From: CAYPHA01 sp964410215
Lineage (GTDB): Bacteria > Calditrichota > Calditrichia > Calditrichales > CAYPHA01
Direction: 5' to 3'
Length of the DNA stretch: 64,000 bases
Assembly: GCA_964410215.1 (NCBI GenBank)
Contig: CAYPHA010000009.1
Location: 1 to 64,000 of the forward strand
Shown in pieces: positions 25,414 through 34,262 of the stretch. The notes under the pieces are model-generated. The model was not told the origin of the DNA and made no database searches. It saw only the letters and a list, made by a program, of their open reading frames with translations. The position numbers and the translations under genes were made by a program. The stretch's first letter is position 1, and every line of letters begins with the position of its first letter.

Positions 25414-26181
25414 CTAAAATCGTAATGAAAGGCAACTGAGGCCGCCGTCCAGTTTCCGGAATTCAGACATATCGCATTCAATGACAGGGAAACCCGCTTC
25501 TCGGATCTTGCCGGCCAGCACGGGGAAACCACCGGCCATTAAAACCGTACCATTCAGCCACAAGCAGTTCGCAGCATATTGTTCGTTATCCGGGACTTCT
25601 ATCCGGTTGAAATGATCAAAAAGGGGCATACCTATAAATTCGCCACTGATAACCAGGTGGTTGTTTTCCAGATAACTCAAGCCGCTTTTCAAATGTAAAA
25701 CGTTTTCAAGAGGTACGGTTGTCCCATCCATGCCATAGTCGCGGAGAATGCGGATGACCTGTTTTGCCCCCTCTCGATTCGTGCGACCGGACAAACCTAT
25801 GTAATAATAGGAACCGACCATCATAATATCGCCGGCATCGACCGTCCCGGGAGACCTGATGGATTCAACTTTTTTATAGTGATCCCTGATGGAAATTGCC
25901 ATGGCATCGACTTCTCCCCTTCTCGAGGGAGCACCGGGACGGGTAAGAATGGCTACTTCCGGAGTCAGCAGGGTGGTATCTTCTACGAAGGTGGAATCGG
26001 GATAAGCCTCGTCCGAACCCAGGATAGTCACGTCCAATCCCAGTTGCTGCAATACGGTGATGTAATATTGATGCTGACGCAAAGCCAGATCATAATCCGG
26101 TAAGCCGAGTTCAGCAGTGGTCAGCCCATTTATTAATTGTTTGCACGGGGTTTTTACAATAGCATGATTAAAGCGCTTCAT
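25414..26181 (-). CDS. DDAH/amidinotransferase-family hydrolase
   Basis: The 255-residue protein has the guanidino-modifying enzyme pattern: DSTFVEDT (62-69), PGTVDAGDI (111-119), catalytic His163 in LHLKSGLSY and catalytic Cys250 in DGGLSCLSLRF near the C-terminus. This is the order and spacing of dimethylarginine dimethylaminohydrolases, which give citrulline plus dimethylamine. Arginine- or peptidyl-type substrates are possible alternatives. The start codon overlaps the edge of a 14-base perfect palindrome at 26181-26194. Confidence 0.88.
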   Translation of the reverse strand: MKRFNHAIVKTPCKQLINGLTTAELGLPDYDLALRQHQYYITVLQQLGLDVTILGSDEAYPDSTFVEDTTLLTPEVAILTRPGAPSRRGEVDAMAISIRDHYKKVESIRSPGTVDAGDIMMVGSYYYIGLSGRTNREGAKQVIRILRDYGMDGTTVPLENVLHLKSGLSYLENNHLVISGEFIGMPLFDHFNRIEVPDNEQYAANCLWLNGTVLMAGGFPVLAGKIREAGFPVIECDMSEFRKLDGGLSCLSLRF

Positions 26182-26194
26182 GATAAATTTATCA
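26181..26194. promoter_or_regulatory. Perfect palindrome at the DDAH start codon
   Basis: TGATAAATTTATCA is its own reverse complement, and its last base on the minus strand is the A of the DDAH ATG. It could be an operator or a hairpin that occludes initiation; no ribosome binding site is otherwise evident there. Confidence 0.3.
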
Positions 26195-26367
26195 CCTGAT
26201 TATCAATTTAATTCCGGATTAAACCGCTACGGGTTCTATCATCAAAAAAAGGGAAGATACAAAACAGGGCAGGTATAAAACAAGTGAGGCCTTTATCACT
26301 AATGACCGGACCAGCCGGACGGTGTTTCCAAGCCGGGCTATGCCTGGAATTTATAAAATCTCTACCT

Positions 26368-27555
26368 TCAAAAGGAAAACTTAACCCTGGCAAAAAGCCC
26401 TTCGCCATAACCGCCGTATTCGGATCGTGCTTTTCCATTGGTCAGAAAGGCCACCAGGGTTACATCCCAGTTTGTTTTTACCGACCAGTCCAGCATGGGA
26501 ACCGTAATGGAAGAACCATCGTCCGGATTATAGATAGTGAACAGGCTGGAGCGGATCAGCGGTGTGATGTCATAGGCGAATTCCTGAAATAAGGACCAGC
26601 GGGCGGGAGAAAGCAGGCCGGCATTCAGCGCCTCGGACTGAAAGACTCCCGCATTTCCGGTGAGACCGTTCGAATTGTGAAGTATTTCCGAATGGACATA
26701 AAAACTGTTGGAAAAGGTATAATCCGCCGATATACTGGTTGACAACACCGGATCCTTTTCCTGCTGAAACGGATCGTTCGTACCTTTAAGAGGCGCACGG
26801 CTGTTTCCCGGACCTTCCGAAGGCGGCGCACTGTAGGTGACTTCTCCACGAAATCCGCCGCCTTTGACATCACCGGCCCATGCGCCGCCCAGAACCCAGC
26901 GATGGTTCCGCAGGGCGCTCAGAAGGAAGAAATCGTACGCAAATGCATTGGTCGACCATAGGGCGGCTATGGTCGTTTCATACATATCCTTTCCCGGTTT
27001 GAAAACCAGTTCCATGCGTGAAACGGGACCGGTAAAATACTGAAGTCGCAAGGCGTCAACGCCCGGTTTTTCCTCATAGTCAAAATCCAGTATGGACATG
27101 GGATTGAACAGATCGGTCAGATTCCATACGAGGGTCGTTCCCCAGGCGATGCGCTGCCGGCCGAGGGTCATCTGCAGATTACCATGGATATAATCCACAT
27201 GGAGACGGTCGATTTCTCCATAACCCAGCGTGTTTTTTTCTTCCCACAGAAATCCGTCCAGGTCCATAAAGGCATAGTTACTTTGAATACTTCCTTTAAA
27301 ATCCGGATAGTCGCCGGGAGAATCGCCTGCAATAGCCCGAAAACGGATTTCCATTGCTGCGCTGAGGGCATCACCGGGATACCATCGGGTATTAATCCGC
27401 GAATGAACGAGATGATCGTTGAGCCGGTTTTGCATCCCGGGGTAGCGCGTGCTGCTGAACATGTACTTGGTGTAACCGAACAGCGCATAATCCTGTCCCT
27501 GCAGGGAAGTAAATCCTGTCAGAGCGATCAGAATCAGTGTTGTGATGATTTTCAT
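26368..27555 (-). CDS. Outer-membrane beta-barrel protein of the export operon
   Basis: The 395-residue protein has a signal peptide ending LQGQ (about residue 21). A barrel-like sequence follows, with repeated aromatic strands (LQMTLGRQRIAWGTTLVWN, SMELVF-like) and a C-terminal ARVKFSF. The DUF1302-like segment around GRQRIAWG and DLFNPMSILD is typical of outer-membrane proteins paired with RND or LolA-like partners. ATG overlaps the stop of the ABC ATPase gene by four bases, so it is the last gene of the TetR-controlled operon. It may be the outer-membrane acceptor or exit channel for whatever the FtsX/LolD-like transporter releases. Confidence 0.78.
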   Translation of the reverse strand: MKIITTLILIALTGFTSLQGQDYALFGYTKYMFSSTRYPGMQNRLNDHLVHSRINTRWYPGDALSAAMEIRFRAIAGDSPGDYPDFKGSIQSNYAFMDLDGFLWEEKNTLGYGEIDRLHVDYIHGNLQMTLGRQRIAWGTTLVWNLTDLFNPMSILDFDYEEKPGVDALRLQYFTGPVSRMELVFKPGKDMYETTIAALWSTNAFAYDFFLLSALRNHRWVLGGAWAGDVKGGGFRGEVTYSAPPSEGPGNSRAPLKGTNDPFQQEKDPVLSTSISADYTFSNSFYVHSEILHNSNGLTGNAGVFQSEALNAGLLSPARWSLFQEFAYDITPLIRSSLFTIYNPDDGSSITVPMLDWSVKTNWDVTLVAFLTNGKARSEYGGYGEGLFARVKFSF

Positions 27556-28247
27556 GACGAAACCCGGGCTGATGTATCTGATTTGACCATTCCGTCTTCC
27601 AGCGTGATGACCCGCCGGGCGCGTTTGATTACCTTGTTGTCATGTGTGGAAAAGATAAAGGTCATTTCATATTTTTTATTGAGATCCTGCATCAGGTCCA
27701 GCAAAGATTCGGCCGATTGGGAATCCAGATTCGCCGTAGGCTCATCCGCCAGGACGAAATCGGGGCGTGATGCCAGGGCCCGGGCGACGGCGACACGCTG
27801 CTGTTGCCCACCGGAAAGCTGCGAAGGCCGTGTGTGAATGCGATCACCAAGCCCGACCGACTCAAGCAGCTCAACAGCCCGCTTTTCCCGTTCGTTTTTG
27901 GAAACACCCTGGAGCAGCATGATGAATTCGACATTTTCCAGTGCCGTGAAAACAGGGATGAGATTAAAGGCCTGAAAAACAAATCCGATATGCTGCAGCC
28001 GGTATTCAATCAGTTCACCGGTTTTCAGAGAGGAAATATCCTTACCCTGGATCGTAATGTTCCCGCCGGTGGGGCTGTCCAGCCCGCCGATCATATTCAG
28101 AAGCGTGGTTTTCCCGGATCCGGAGGGACCGACAATGGCCGTAAATTCCTTTTTTTCGATGTTGAAACTGACATGTTTAACCGCTTCCACCGGGACGGCG
28201 GTCGTGTTGTAAGTCTTGTTTATTTCATTCAATTCAATAAGTGCCAT
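27552..28247 (-). CDS. ABC transporter ATPase, LolD/MacB type
   Basis: The 231-residue ATPase has Walker A GPSGSGKTTLL near 39-49, a Q-loop in VFQAFNLIPVFT, the signature LSGGQQQRVAVARAL, Walker B FVLADEPTANLD and a final H-loop STHD. The length and signature place it in the MacB/LolD/FtsE group that works with FtsX-type permeases through mechanotransmission. Two such permease genes lie directly upstream. The next gene overlaps by four bases. Confidence 0.95.
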   Translation of the reverse strand: MALIELNEINKTYNTTAVPVEAVKHVSFNIEKKEFTAIVGPSGSGKTTLLNMIGGLDSPTGGNITIQGKDISSLKTGELIEYRLQHIGFVFQAFNLIPVFTALENVEFIMLLQGVSKNEREKRAVELLESVGLGDRIHTRPSQLSGGQQQRVAVARALASRPDFVLADEPTANLDSQSAESLLDLMQDLNKKYEMTFIFSTHDNKVIKRARRVITLEDGMVKSDTSARVSS

Positions 28248-28271
28248 TTTTATCTCCAGAAATTACAGGTT

Positions 28272-29486
28272 TTAATAAATCCGCACCGCTTCTGCGGGTT
28301 GAAGATGAATCGCCTTCCATGCCGGATAAACGGCAGCCAGAATGGCGGCAATAATAACGAGAACGGTCAGTGTGACATACATGGTCAAGGGCAGCATCGG
28401 GTACAGCGCGGTGCTGACTCCGAAACTTTCCATACTGGTTGCAATAGCGCTGAGGTCGATACCATCGATTGAAAAGTAATAAATCGTCAGTGCCCCGATC
28501 AAAATACCTGCGATACCACCGGTCAGTGACAACATGACGGTTTCGGTAAGAATCATTATAAACACCTTTGTGCGCTTCATACCCACGGCGATGAGGATGC
28601 CCAGCTCACGTATGCGTTCCATCACCGCCATGAGCATGGTATTGGTGATGCCGAAGACGAGGGCAAACAGTATAATTGCGACGAACAGGATGGTAAAACT
28701 TTCCATCATTTCAGCAAGAACAGCTAGTTCGGGAGCAAGCGTTTTCCATGTCTGCACATCCAGATTGGGGAAGGTATCCGCCAGTTTGTCCCGAAGACCG
28801 GCCGCCAGGTCTGCTGAACGTGTTCGAATGGCGATTTCATGATATACCGGTTGGCTTTCGAGCACACGAAAGAGATCAGCCTGATGCACATAGACATTCA
28901 TCTCGTCGAACTGTGCGGAGGCGCTCTTGTAAATGCCGGTAACCCGGCAGGCGATGTAGACGATGGCGTCATCAAAACCCTGGAAACTCAACACGATCTT
29001 GGAACCCTGTTGCAGGTTCAGACGCTTCGCCAGTTTCCGGCCGATGACGATCTGGTTCTTCCGGTCGGATTCAAAATAGTCTCCCTCCCTGATCAGGCGG
29101 TGTATCGACGTTATGGCGCGCTCTTTTTCCGGATCGATCCCGTTGATGCGGACACCATAAGAAGAAGCGGGAGAGGAAGCCATACCCAGTATAAGAGTGC
29201 GCGATGAATAGCCGGACACCTCATCCATCCGTGATAATTCTGAATGAATCTGCGAAACCTGTTCCAGGTGGTTAAATAATTCTGTTTCCTTCATGTACGA
29301 GGGCGCGTGGATCTGGATGTGCCCAAGATACCGGTCAATGGCGGTATTGACCATGGACTCTCCCATACCCATCATGATGGCGCCGGAGAGCAGGCCTCCC
29401 CAAAGTCCGAAGGCGATGGCCACCAGGATGATCAGGCTGCGTTTCCGGTTGCGCCAGATATTTTTCCAGGCAAGTGCTAATAACAT
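28272..29486 (-). CDS. FtsX/MacB-type ABC permease (second of two)
   Basis: The 404-residue protein has an N-terminal helix (about 17-39), a large periplasmic domain (MacB_PCD type, about 40-270) and three C-terminal helices (about 275-300, 320-345, 370-392) with the FtsX motif ERIRELGILIAVGMKRTKVFIMIL. It starts with AGGAGTAGGA ahead of the ATG. It is the same length as the neighbouring permease at 29503-30717 and paralogous to it in layout, which implies a heterodimer as in LolCE. Confidence 0.92.
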   Translation of the reverse strand: MLLALAWKNIWRNRKRSLIILVAIAFGLWGGLLSGAIMMGMGESMVNTAIDRYLGHIQIHAPSYMKETELFNHLEQVSQIHSELSRMDEVSGYSSRTLILGMASSPASSYGVRINGIDPEKERAITSIHRLIREGDYFESDRKNQIVIGRKLAKRLNLQQGSKIVLSFQGFDDAIVYIACRVTGIYKSASAQFDEMNVYVHQADLFRVLESQPVYHEIAIRTRSADLAAGLRDKLADTFPNLDVQTWKTLAPELAVLAEMMESFTILFVAIILFALVFGITNTMLMAVMERIRELGILIAVGMKRTKVFIMILTETVMLSLTGGIAGILIGALTIYYFSIDGIDLSAIATSMESFGVSTALYPMLPLTMYVTLTVLVIIAAILAAVYPAWKAIHLQPAEAVRIY

Positions 29487-29502
29487 GTTCCTACTCCTGT
29501 GG

Positions 29503-30717
29503 TTATGCCCTGAGGGCTTTCACGGCTTCCAGTTTCCAGATAAAAAAGAGCGGATACAAAGCGGTAAGCAGGGCGATTATCAGGACGACCAGGGCCTGAC
29601 CCGTGAAAATCCCGATATCGGTACTGAAATTCATAATCGGTTCAACGCCCATGGCATCGAATGTTTTCGCCGCATCTCCTGCCATGTGAATCGGGTTATG
29701 TTTGAAATAATACAGCAGGGGGATACTGCCCGCAATGCCGGCAATGACACCTACGAAAGCCACGAAAATACTTTCCAGTGTGGTTACAATGGCCAGTTTC
29801 TGCTTTTTCATACCTACGGCAATAAGGATACCAAATTCCCTGCCGCGTTCCGATATCATCATCATCACGGTACCAAAAATACCGAATGCGATGACAATAT
29901 AAAGAATAGTAATCATGATGATACCGCTGGCGTTGTCGACCTGAATATTCTGGCGCAGATCCGGCATCATTTCATCCCAGGTCAGGAGGGCGTACCGGGT
30001 GTCCAGTTTGTGCGCCAGCCGTTCCCTTATGCCGTCAAGATAGCTGATGTTTTCGATCATGACGGCGATCGAGGTGGCCCTGTCAAAAGCCAGATAGAAT
30101 TCCTGGGCGTTGGATAAGGTAAGATAAACCATGCCATTATTCATCTCACGAAACGGCAGTTTCACCAATCCTTCGATCGGCAGGCGCGCGGCGGCAATTT
30201 GCCCGTGAAAGCCCTGGCCATAAAGGACAAGGCTGTCACCGGGAACGACTTTAAGCATGTCTGCCAGCCCTTCGGCCACCAGCAGGCCGGTCGAACCGGG
30301 GTCCAGGTATTGCCCTTTTGAAAGGCGCTCTTTCAGACCGGTCATGGCATTCTCTGCCTGAGGGTCGATTCCGATTACCTGGGCGACTTTGGTTGTATTT
30401 CCAAAGGAAACCAGGGAGTAACCTTCCAGACGGGGTGTGACATTTGTGATGTGCGGGGTGGCGCTGAATATTTTCATAAGGCTGTCATGGATCACGATGC
30501 TTCTGTCCAGTGAACGGTTCTCCCAGTATCCTTTTCCCTGCACCTGGAGGTAGCCCGTGTAAAGCTTCGCCGATGAATGAATCATATAGCTGTAGGAACC
30601 ACGTTGCCCGGAGCGCATGAGACAGGCAAGTAAAACGGCGAAAAAAACCGAAGCGGCAGCGATGAGCGTACGCCGTTTATTGCGCCATAAATTTCTCCAG
30701 CTCAGTGAAAAATACAT
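29503..30717 (-). CDS. FtsX/MacB-type ABC permease (first of two)
   Basis: The 404-residue protein starts MYFSLSWRNLWRNKRRTLIA, with one N-terminal helix, a periplasmic domain and three C-terminal helices. ERGREFGILIAVGMKKQKLAIV marks the FtsX signature. GAAAGGAGC precedes the ATG. It pairs with the next gene as the transmembrane part of a LolCDE-like or MacB-like exporter, with a LolA-like protein encoded just upstream. Confidence 0.92.
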   Translation of the reverse strand: MYFSLSWRNLWRNKRRTLIAAASVFFAVLLACLMRSGQRGSYSYMIHSSAKLYTGYLQVQGKGYWENRSLDRSIVIHDSLMKIFSATPHITNVTPRLEGYSLVSFGNTTKVAQVIGIDPQAENAMTGLKERLSKGQYLDPGSTGLLVAEGLADMLKVVPGDSLVLYGQGFHGQIAAARLPIEGLVKLPFREMNNGMVYLTLSNAQEFYLAFDRATSIAVMIENISYLDGIRERLAHKLDTRYALLTWDEMMPDLRQNIQVDNASGIIMITILYIVIAFGIFGTVMMMISERGREFGILIAVGMKKQKLAIVTTLESIFVAFVGVIAGIAGSIPLLYYFKHNPIHMAGDAAKTFDAMGVEPIMNFSTDIGIFTGQALVVLIIALLTALYPLFFIWKLEAVKALRA

Positions 30718-30729
30718 TACTGCTCCTTT

Positions 30730-31491
30730 CTAGCGAACCCGTTTCATATTCTGTTGTGAGAAAAAGGATGTGTCGAGGTCGATATTAAAATCGATATCAT
30801 GGTACTGAAGAACGGTTTTCTGGTTCTCCTTATTATGGGGCACCATTTCCCAGTGTGTGGGGATGACGCGCCCGCCCATTTCACGGATATCACTGCCGGT
30901 CATACTCTTGATTAAGGTTCCATCTTCATCATAATATGCGGCTTTCAGTTCCATGTAGCGTTCTTTAGTAATCCATGCGATGATTTTTCCCCAGACCACT
31001 CCGGCATCGGGTTTCGGCAGTAACTGTATCTTATAGCAGAGATGATCATTGAGATTTTCTTCACCCAGGAGGGAATGGGTATAGTCTTCGACAATAGAAG
31101 ATTCACGGACGAGATCGTCATTGGTAAAATCGGATCCCATCCAGGATTGCAGCATCATTGATGGCGGAATTTTAATCACGCGCTCCACTCTGGGGATCCA
31201 GTTCCATACTTCCGTTTCACGTTTCAGGGTCACCGTGCCTTTGTCCCGGACCGGTTCAGTGATGAGAATGAGGGCATAGTCCGGTTCGAGAGCCCAAATT
31301 TTCATGCGCATCTCGCGGGACCAGTCCGGCTTGATAACCGTCATCGTTACGTCACTCAGGCTGGAATTGGCGCGGAGAAGCTGGTTAGCCTTGTCAACGA
31401 TCTCTTTGGGCGTTTCCGCTATGAGGAACGACATGGTCGCAAAGAGCACAGCGAGGGATCGTACAAACATCGTCGGATTTAATAGTTTCAT
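30730..31491 (-). CDS. Outer-membrane lipoprotein-sorting protein, LolA-like
   Basis: The 253-residue periplasmic protein has a signal peptide (about 1-25, FLIAE). The LolA-like half-barrel pattern seen in COG2834 proteins follows: SLSDVTMTVIKPDWSREMRMKIW, YALILITEPVRDKGTVTL, VWNWIPRVERVIKIPPSMM, then DFTNDDLV. Proteins of this subgroup accompany RND or FtsX exporters and are thought to carry lipids or lipoproteins. It is the first gene of the exporter operon. The TetR operator copy at 31509-31528 lies 18 bases upstream of its ATG. Confidence 0.88.
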   Translation of the reverse strand: MKLLNPTMFVRSLAVLFATMSFLIAETPKEIVDKANQLLRANSSLSDVTMTVIKPDWSREMRMKIWALEPDYALILITEPVRDKGTVTLKRETEVWNWIPRVERVIKIPPSMMLQSWMGSDFTNDDLVRESSIVEDYTHSLLGEENLNDHLCYKIQLLPKPDAGVVWGKIIAWITKERYMELKAAYYDEDGTLIKSMTGSDIREMGGRVIPTHWEMVPHNKENQKTVLQYHDIDFNIDLDTSFFSQQNMKRVR

Positions 31492-31508
31492 CTGACTGTC
31501 CTTTCTAC

Positions 31509-31528
31509 ATGACCGGCTGGCCGGTCAT
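31509..31528. promoter_or_regulatory. TetR operator O2 in front of the exporter operon
   Basis: ATGACCGGCTGGCCGGTCAT has perfect nine-base arms around a central TG. It lies between the tetR stop (31536) and the first exporter gene. It shares 16 of 20 positions with the copy at 32171-32190, which covers the tetR start region. Repression of the exporter by the adjacent TetR protein is strongly suggested. Confidence 0.75.
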
Positions 31529-31535
31529 ATAACAA

Positions 31536-32147
31536 TTATCGTTTTTTCAATCCATCAATAAACGTATCCATAAAAGCATCCGCCAATTTCTTCATGTCAA
31601 ACAGATCCCTGTCCATAATCCACTGCAGGAGGAGACCGTCCAGGGCAGCGATCATAATGGCCGAGACCGAATGAATATCCACATTGCGGAACACACCTTT
31701 TTCAATACCTTCGGTCAGGATGCCGGCAAACAGTGTCCGGTATTTGGAATAGATATGATGGAGGGCAATAATGTCACGTATGCTTTCATCTTTATTGCGA
31801 ATCCCTTCGGCCCAGAAATCCATCATGATTCCGGCGAATTCAGCGCTCTCATTGGTCAGATGCTCCAGCGACATTACGGCAAGGGCCTTCAGTTTTTCTA
31901 CCGGATCGCCGGTTTCCTGCACGACCGACTGAAAATCTGAATCCATCGACTGGAAGAACAGGTTAAATGCAGCGGCAAAAATGGCTTCCTTGCTGCGGAA
32001 GTATTCGTAGATAGTTCCTTTGCCGATACCGGCAGCGGTTGCGATATCAATCATCTTGGTTTTAACAACACCTTTCCGGGCGAAAACCTGCATGGCCACC
32101 CGCAGGATCTCCAGCTTTTTTGCTTTTTTGTCGACGGTTCTGGGCAT
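31536..32147 (-). CDS. TetR-family transcriptional repressor
   Basis: The 203-residue protein has an N-terminal TetR helix-turn-helix (IDIATAAGIGKGTIYEYFRSKEAI, about 25-48) and an all-helical ligand domain. It resembles the AcrR group that controls efflux systems. GGGAGG precedes the ATG. Its own promoter is the near-consensus 32191-32219, with an operator over the start of transcription. A second matching operator precedes the downstream exporter operon. The inducer is unknown; a lipophilic compound or lipid is likely given the controlled genes. Confidence 0.93.
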   Translation of the reverse strand: MPRTVDKKAKKLEILRVAMQVFARKGVVKTKMIDIATAAGIGKGTIYEYFRSKEAIFAAAFNLFFQSMDSDFQSVVQETGDPVEKLKALAVMSLEHLTNESAEFAGIMMDFWAEGIRNKDESIRDIIALHHIYSKYRTLFAGILTEGIEKGVFRNVDIHSVSAIMIAALDGLLLQWIMDRDLFDMKKLADAFMDTFIDGLKKR

Positions 32148-32170
32148 TAAGCCTCCCTTTTAAATTTTAA

Positions 32171-32190
32171 ATGACCGACTGGTCGGTACT
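32171..32190. promoter_or_regulatory. TetR operator O1 at the tetR promoter
   Basis: ATGACCGACTGGTCGGTACT has inner arms ACCGAC/GTCGGT around a central TG. It starts one base after the -10 box of the tetR promoter and spans the expected +1, so binding would block initiation (autorepression). Confidence 0.75.
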
Positions 32191-32219
32191 AATATAAAAA
32201 AATAAAAAAGCGATGTCAA
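32191..32219 (-). promoter_or_regulatory. tetR promoter
   Basis: On the minus strand TTGACA (32219-32214), a 17-base spacer and TATATT (32196-32191) form a near-perfect vegetative promoter, followed directly by operator O1 and then GGGAGG-ATG of tetR. Confidence 0.75.
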
Positions 32220-32307
32220 TACCGGCATGCGTAAAATTATCATAAATTGTGAATAATCGAACGGAGAGCGTGCTCAGGGGGACCTGGCTTTTATGAAAGC
32301 CGCGGTG

Positions 32308-34116
32308 TTATTTATTTTCCGTTTTTCCCTGATTTTCAAAGTAGCGCTTCGTGGCTTCCTTGCCCATGTAGCGGTTCAGTACTTTGCGGTCGGTCCTGTG
32401 TACGTCTACAACAATTAAGCCGTCTACCACATTACTGAACAACGGGTCCCTGTTAAAGGCCAGGAATTCCGCACCCAGTTTGATGTACTGCCGTATGAGT
32501 ACGGGGATGCCGGTGGGTTGGTGTTCGATATCGGAAATCATTTCTTCGAGTTCGCGCATTTGGCGAATAACATGGCTATGCCGGTTCAGTACCTTATGCG
32601 GATTCATGGAGGGATTCTGTGGTTTGACCCAGCGGGCCAGCCTCGTGTTATGATGATGTAGTTTGAGATAGCGCAGCATTAGCATCTGCGACGAATGGGC
32701 ATAGGCGTTACTGATGCTGACTGGACCGAAAAGGTAACGGTAATGGGGGCGGTAGGAGATAAATTCACCTATTCCGCGCCATAACAGGAACAGCGAATTA
32801 AAACTGCGCTGGTATTCCGGAGCCACAAAGGATCGACCCAGTTCGATGGCGGGTGAAATCCGTTTCAGGAAGGCGGTTTTGAGCTGGAAAAGCGTTTTCG
32901 TATACAAGTTCTGACCAGGTAAGCTGCTGTTCAATATTTCGTCTGCAAGGCCAAGCCGGTAGGAACCGATGAGCCGGTCCTCCGTTTTGTCCCATGCAAT
33001 CAGGTGGATATAATAATCGTCAAAATTATCCAGGTCGAGTGCTTTGCCGGTTCCTTCCTGGACCTGACGGAATGTCCGTTCGCGCTGCCGGCCGATTTCA
33101 TGAAGCAGGCCCGGTATCTGCCGGGCGCGGGCATAAAAAACACGTTCATTCTCCGTATCGTGGAGAATTTGATCTTCGGGTATCGTATGATACTCCTCCA
33201 GCAGGAGGGCCTTCGGCTTGCCTTCTGCAACCGGTTCCTGTTCCATGTGTTTGAGCATGGCTTTTTCTTCGGGTTTTAATTCCCGGTGTGCGAGATTATA
33301 GGTTCTTCTTCTGAGGTAATCGAGTTTTTCCCGGACTGTTTCATACGCATTGATCTGTTTTACGGCAATGGGTGTGCCGATATGTACCGAAAAAATGCGG
33401 TTTTGCTTGTTAAAAACTTCAGCAGGCAACCGCAGTGTCCGTAAAAAGGGGTGCAGGATGCCCAGGGTCTGAAATGTTTTACTGTTTGCCCCGGAAAAAT
33501 AAAAGGGCAGAACGGGAACCTGTAACGACTCGATGAGTCGCCCGAACGACTGACGCCAGGGCGGGTCGGTAATACTCCGATGGCGGATGTAAAGATGGGA
33601 AACGGTACCGGCCGGAAAAAGTGCCAGAGCACCACCCTGGTTTATCCAATCCGATGCCTGGTTAAAAGGAACGGAATGGGGATTCAGGGAGCGACGCGAT
33701 TTAAACGGGTTCATAAAAATAAACAGGTCCTTCAGTTCCGGTACCAGGCTGACGAAATGATTAGCCAGTATCTTCAAATCGGGACGTACCTTTTGGACAA
33801 TGGAAGCAATGATGAGACTTTCGATTCCACCGAAAGGCTGATTCGCGACGATACAAACAGGACCTGATTCAGGAATATGCATCAGGTCTGTATCGGGGAC
33901 GATATACTTTATATTGAGGGAAGAAAGAACCTGTTCTGTAAATTCTTTTCCGGGCTCGACTTTAACTGTTTTATACCAGAGGTCAAATTTATCAAGAGAC
34001 ATCAGCATGGATAAGGGTCGCTTAATAAATGATCCGATCGGACGTGGAAAAGAAATTGCAGAAAAGAACGCATGCTTGATGGAATTCAGAGATCCGGATG
34101 GATAAGAAGCTGGCAT
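32308..34116 (-). CDS. Double acyltransferase, OlsF-like (PlsC-type + GNAT N-acyltransferase)
   Basis: The 602-residue protein has an N-terminal PlsC/OlsA-like acyltransferase domain (about 70-270) with ALFPAGTVS as the glycerophosphate-type block. A C-terminal OlsB-like N-acyltransferase domain (about 320-580) has FYARARQIPGLLHEIG, GSYRLG, IELGRSFVAPEYQ and FGPVSISNAY. This order is that of the bifunctional ornithine-lipid synthase OlsF of Flavobacterium and Serratia. In the first block the usual NHPFGG is NQPFGG (Gln93), so the expected catalytic His is missing. The protein may make aminolipids with only its C-terminal activity, or the PlsC half may be altered. Substrate not proven. Confidence 0.8.
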   Translation of the reverse strand: MPASYPSGSLNSIKHAFFSAISFPRPIGSFIKRPLSMLMSLDKFDLWYKTVKVEPGKEFTEQVLSSLNIKYIVPDTDLMHIPESGPVCIVANQPFGGIESLIIASIVQKVRPDLKILANHFVSLVPELKDLFIFMNPFKSRRSLNPHSVPFNQASDWINQGGALALFPAGTVSHLYIRHRSITDPPWRQSFGRLIESLQVPVLPFYFSGANSKTFQTLGILHPFLRTLRLPAEVFNKQNRIFSVHIGTPIAVKQINAYETVREKLDYLRRRTYNLAHRELKPEEKAMLKHMEQEPVAEGKPKALLLEEYHTIPEDQILHDTENERVFYARARQIPGLLHEIGRQRERTFRQVQEGTGKALDLDNFDDYYIHLIAWDKTEDRLIGSYRLGLADEILNSSLPGQNLYTKTLFQLKTAFLKRISPAIELGRSFVAPEYQRSFNSLFLLWRGIGEFISYRPHYRYLFGPVSISNAYAHSSQMLMLRYLKLHHHNTRLARWVKPQNPSMNPHKVLNRHSHVIRQMRELEEMISDIEHQPTGIPVLIRQYIKLGAEFLAFNRDPLFSNVVDGLIVVDVHRTDRKVLNRYMGKEATKRYFENQGKTENK

Positions 34117-34262
34117 ATACTCCTCATATTTGACTATATAATCATGAACAGTCTATGTGAAATATATTCATTCCATATTTATGTTTTGTTAGAATTATTT
34201 TAAATTTAACAAAAATTAAAAAAATATGTATATTTTTCGGAACATTATTCAGGGAAAACCTC

